Assembly (NCBI GenBank): GCA_030698575.1 | Contig: JAUYMQ010000162.1 | Location: 1 to 13,949 of the forward strand | Direction: 5' to 3' | DNA length: 13,949 bases | DNA from: Deltaproteobacteria bacterium | GTDB lineage: Bacteria; JAUYMQ01 | Part shown: positions 13,900-13,949 of the stretch, in pieces | How positions within the stretch are numbered: position 1 is the stretch's first letter | How the letters are laid out: each line of letters starts with the position of its first letter | Notes under the pieces: generated by a model | Database searches by the model: none | Seen by the model: only the letters and a program-made list of their open reading frames with translations | Told to the model about the DNA's origin: nothing | Made by a program: the position numbers and the translations under genes

Positions 13900-13936
13900 G
13901 TCACGCATCCGTGACAGGGGTTACGATTCTGTAACC
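13900..13936. promoter_or_regulatory. Two adjacent inverted repeats downstream of the terminator
   Basis: GTCACG-catc-CGTGAC (13900-13915) and GGTTAC-gattct-GTAACC (13919-13936) are both perfect 6-bp dyads separated by 3 nt. Neither is followed by a T-tract. They may be operators or a regulatory RNA element for the next transcription unit, whose genes lie beyond the window. Confidence 0.4.
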
Positions 13937-13949
13937 GGCGAATTTCCCC

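Noticed and set aside
1-13949. Mobile element, CRISPR array, tRNA or rRNA genes
   Set aside because: No transposase or integrase frames, regularly spaced repeats, tRNA-like cloverleaf or rRNA sequence were seen. The window reads as a continuous chromosomal pilus locus.

Overview
The window is GC-rich (by eye, clearly above 60%), densely coding and entirely plus-strand. It is a type IV pilus (T4P) locus of a Gram-negative-type bacterium. The gene order (TPR protein, ABC ATPase, ABC permease, small membrane protein, prepilin peptidase) resembles the pilG-pilH-pilI-pilD run known from Myxococcus xanthus. Together with the sigma-54 circuit and the minor-pilin set, this points to a myxobacterial or Geobacter-like ('delta-proteobacterial') lineage, although other pilus-bearing phyla cannot be excluded from sequence alone.

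Layout. (1) Positions 1-4382: five tightly coupled genes. These are a 5'-truncated multi-pass membrane protein with a C-terminal TPR, a TPR protein, an ABC-2 ATPase, its permease and a small three-TM protein. Every junction in this run overlaps by 1 to 4 nt. (2) Positions 4454-8219: prepilin peptidase PilD, a membrane sensor histidine kinase and an NtrC-family sigma-54 activator, again with overlapping genes. (3) Positions 8220-8418: a 199-bp regulatory gap with short dyads, a 20-bp GC palindrome and a near-perfect sigma-54 (-24/-12) promoter. (4) Positions 8419-13825: a minor-pilin operon encoding a GspH/FimT-like pseudopilin, PilV, a giant PilW carrying four fibronectin type III-like domains, and PilX. 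It ends at a strong intrinsic terminator. (5) Positions 13886-13949: two adjacent inverted repeats that probably belong to the next transcription unit.

How it fits together. The kinase probably senses a periplasmic signal and phosphorylates the activator. The activator would drive sigma-54 polymerase at 8350-8365 and so switch on the four minor pilins. PilD would cleave and N-methylate these pilins, and the ABC/TPR set (PilGHI-like) would help pilus assembly. No major pilin, PilB/T/C motor, PilQ secretin or PilY1 tip adhesin lies in the window. The FnIII-bearing PilW is the most unusual element: it looks like a pilus-tip or surface adhesin built directly onto a minor pilin.
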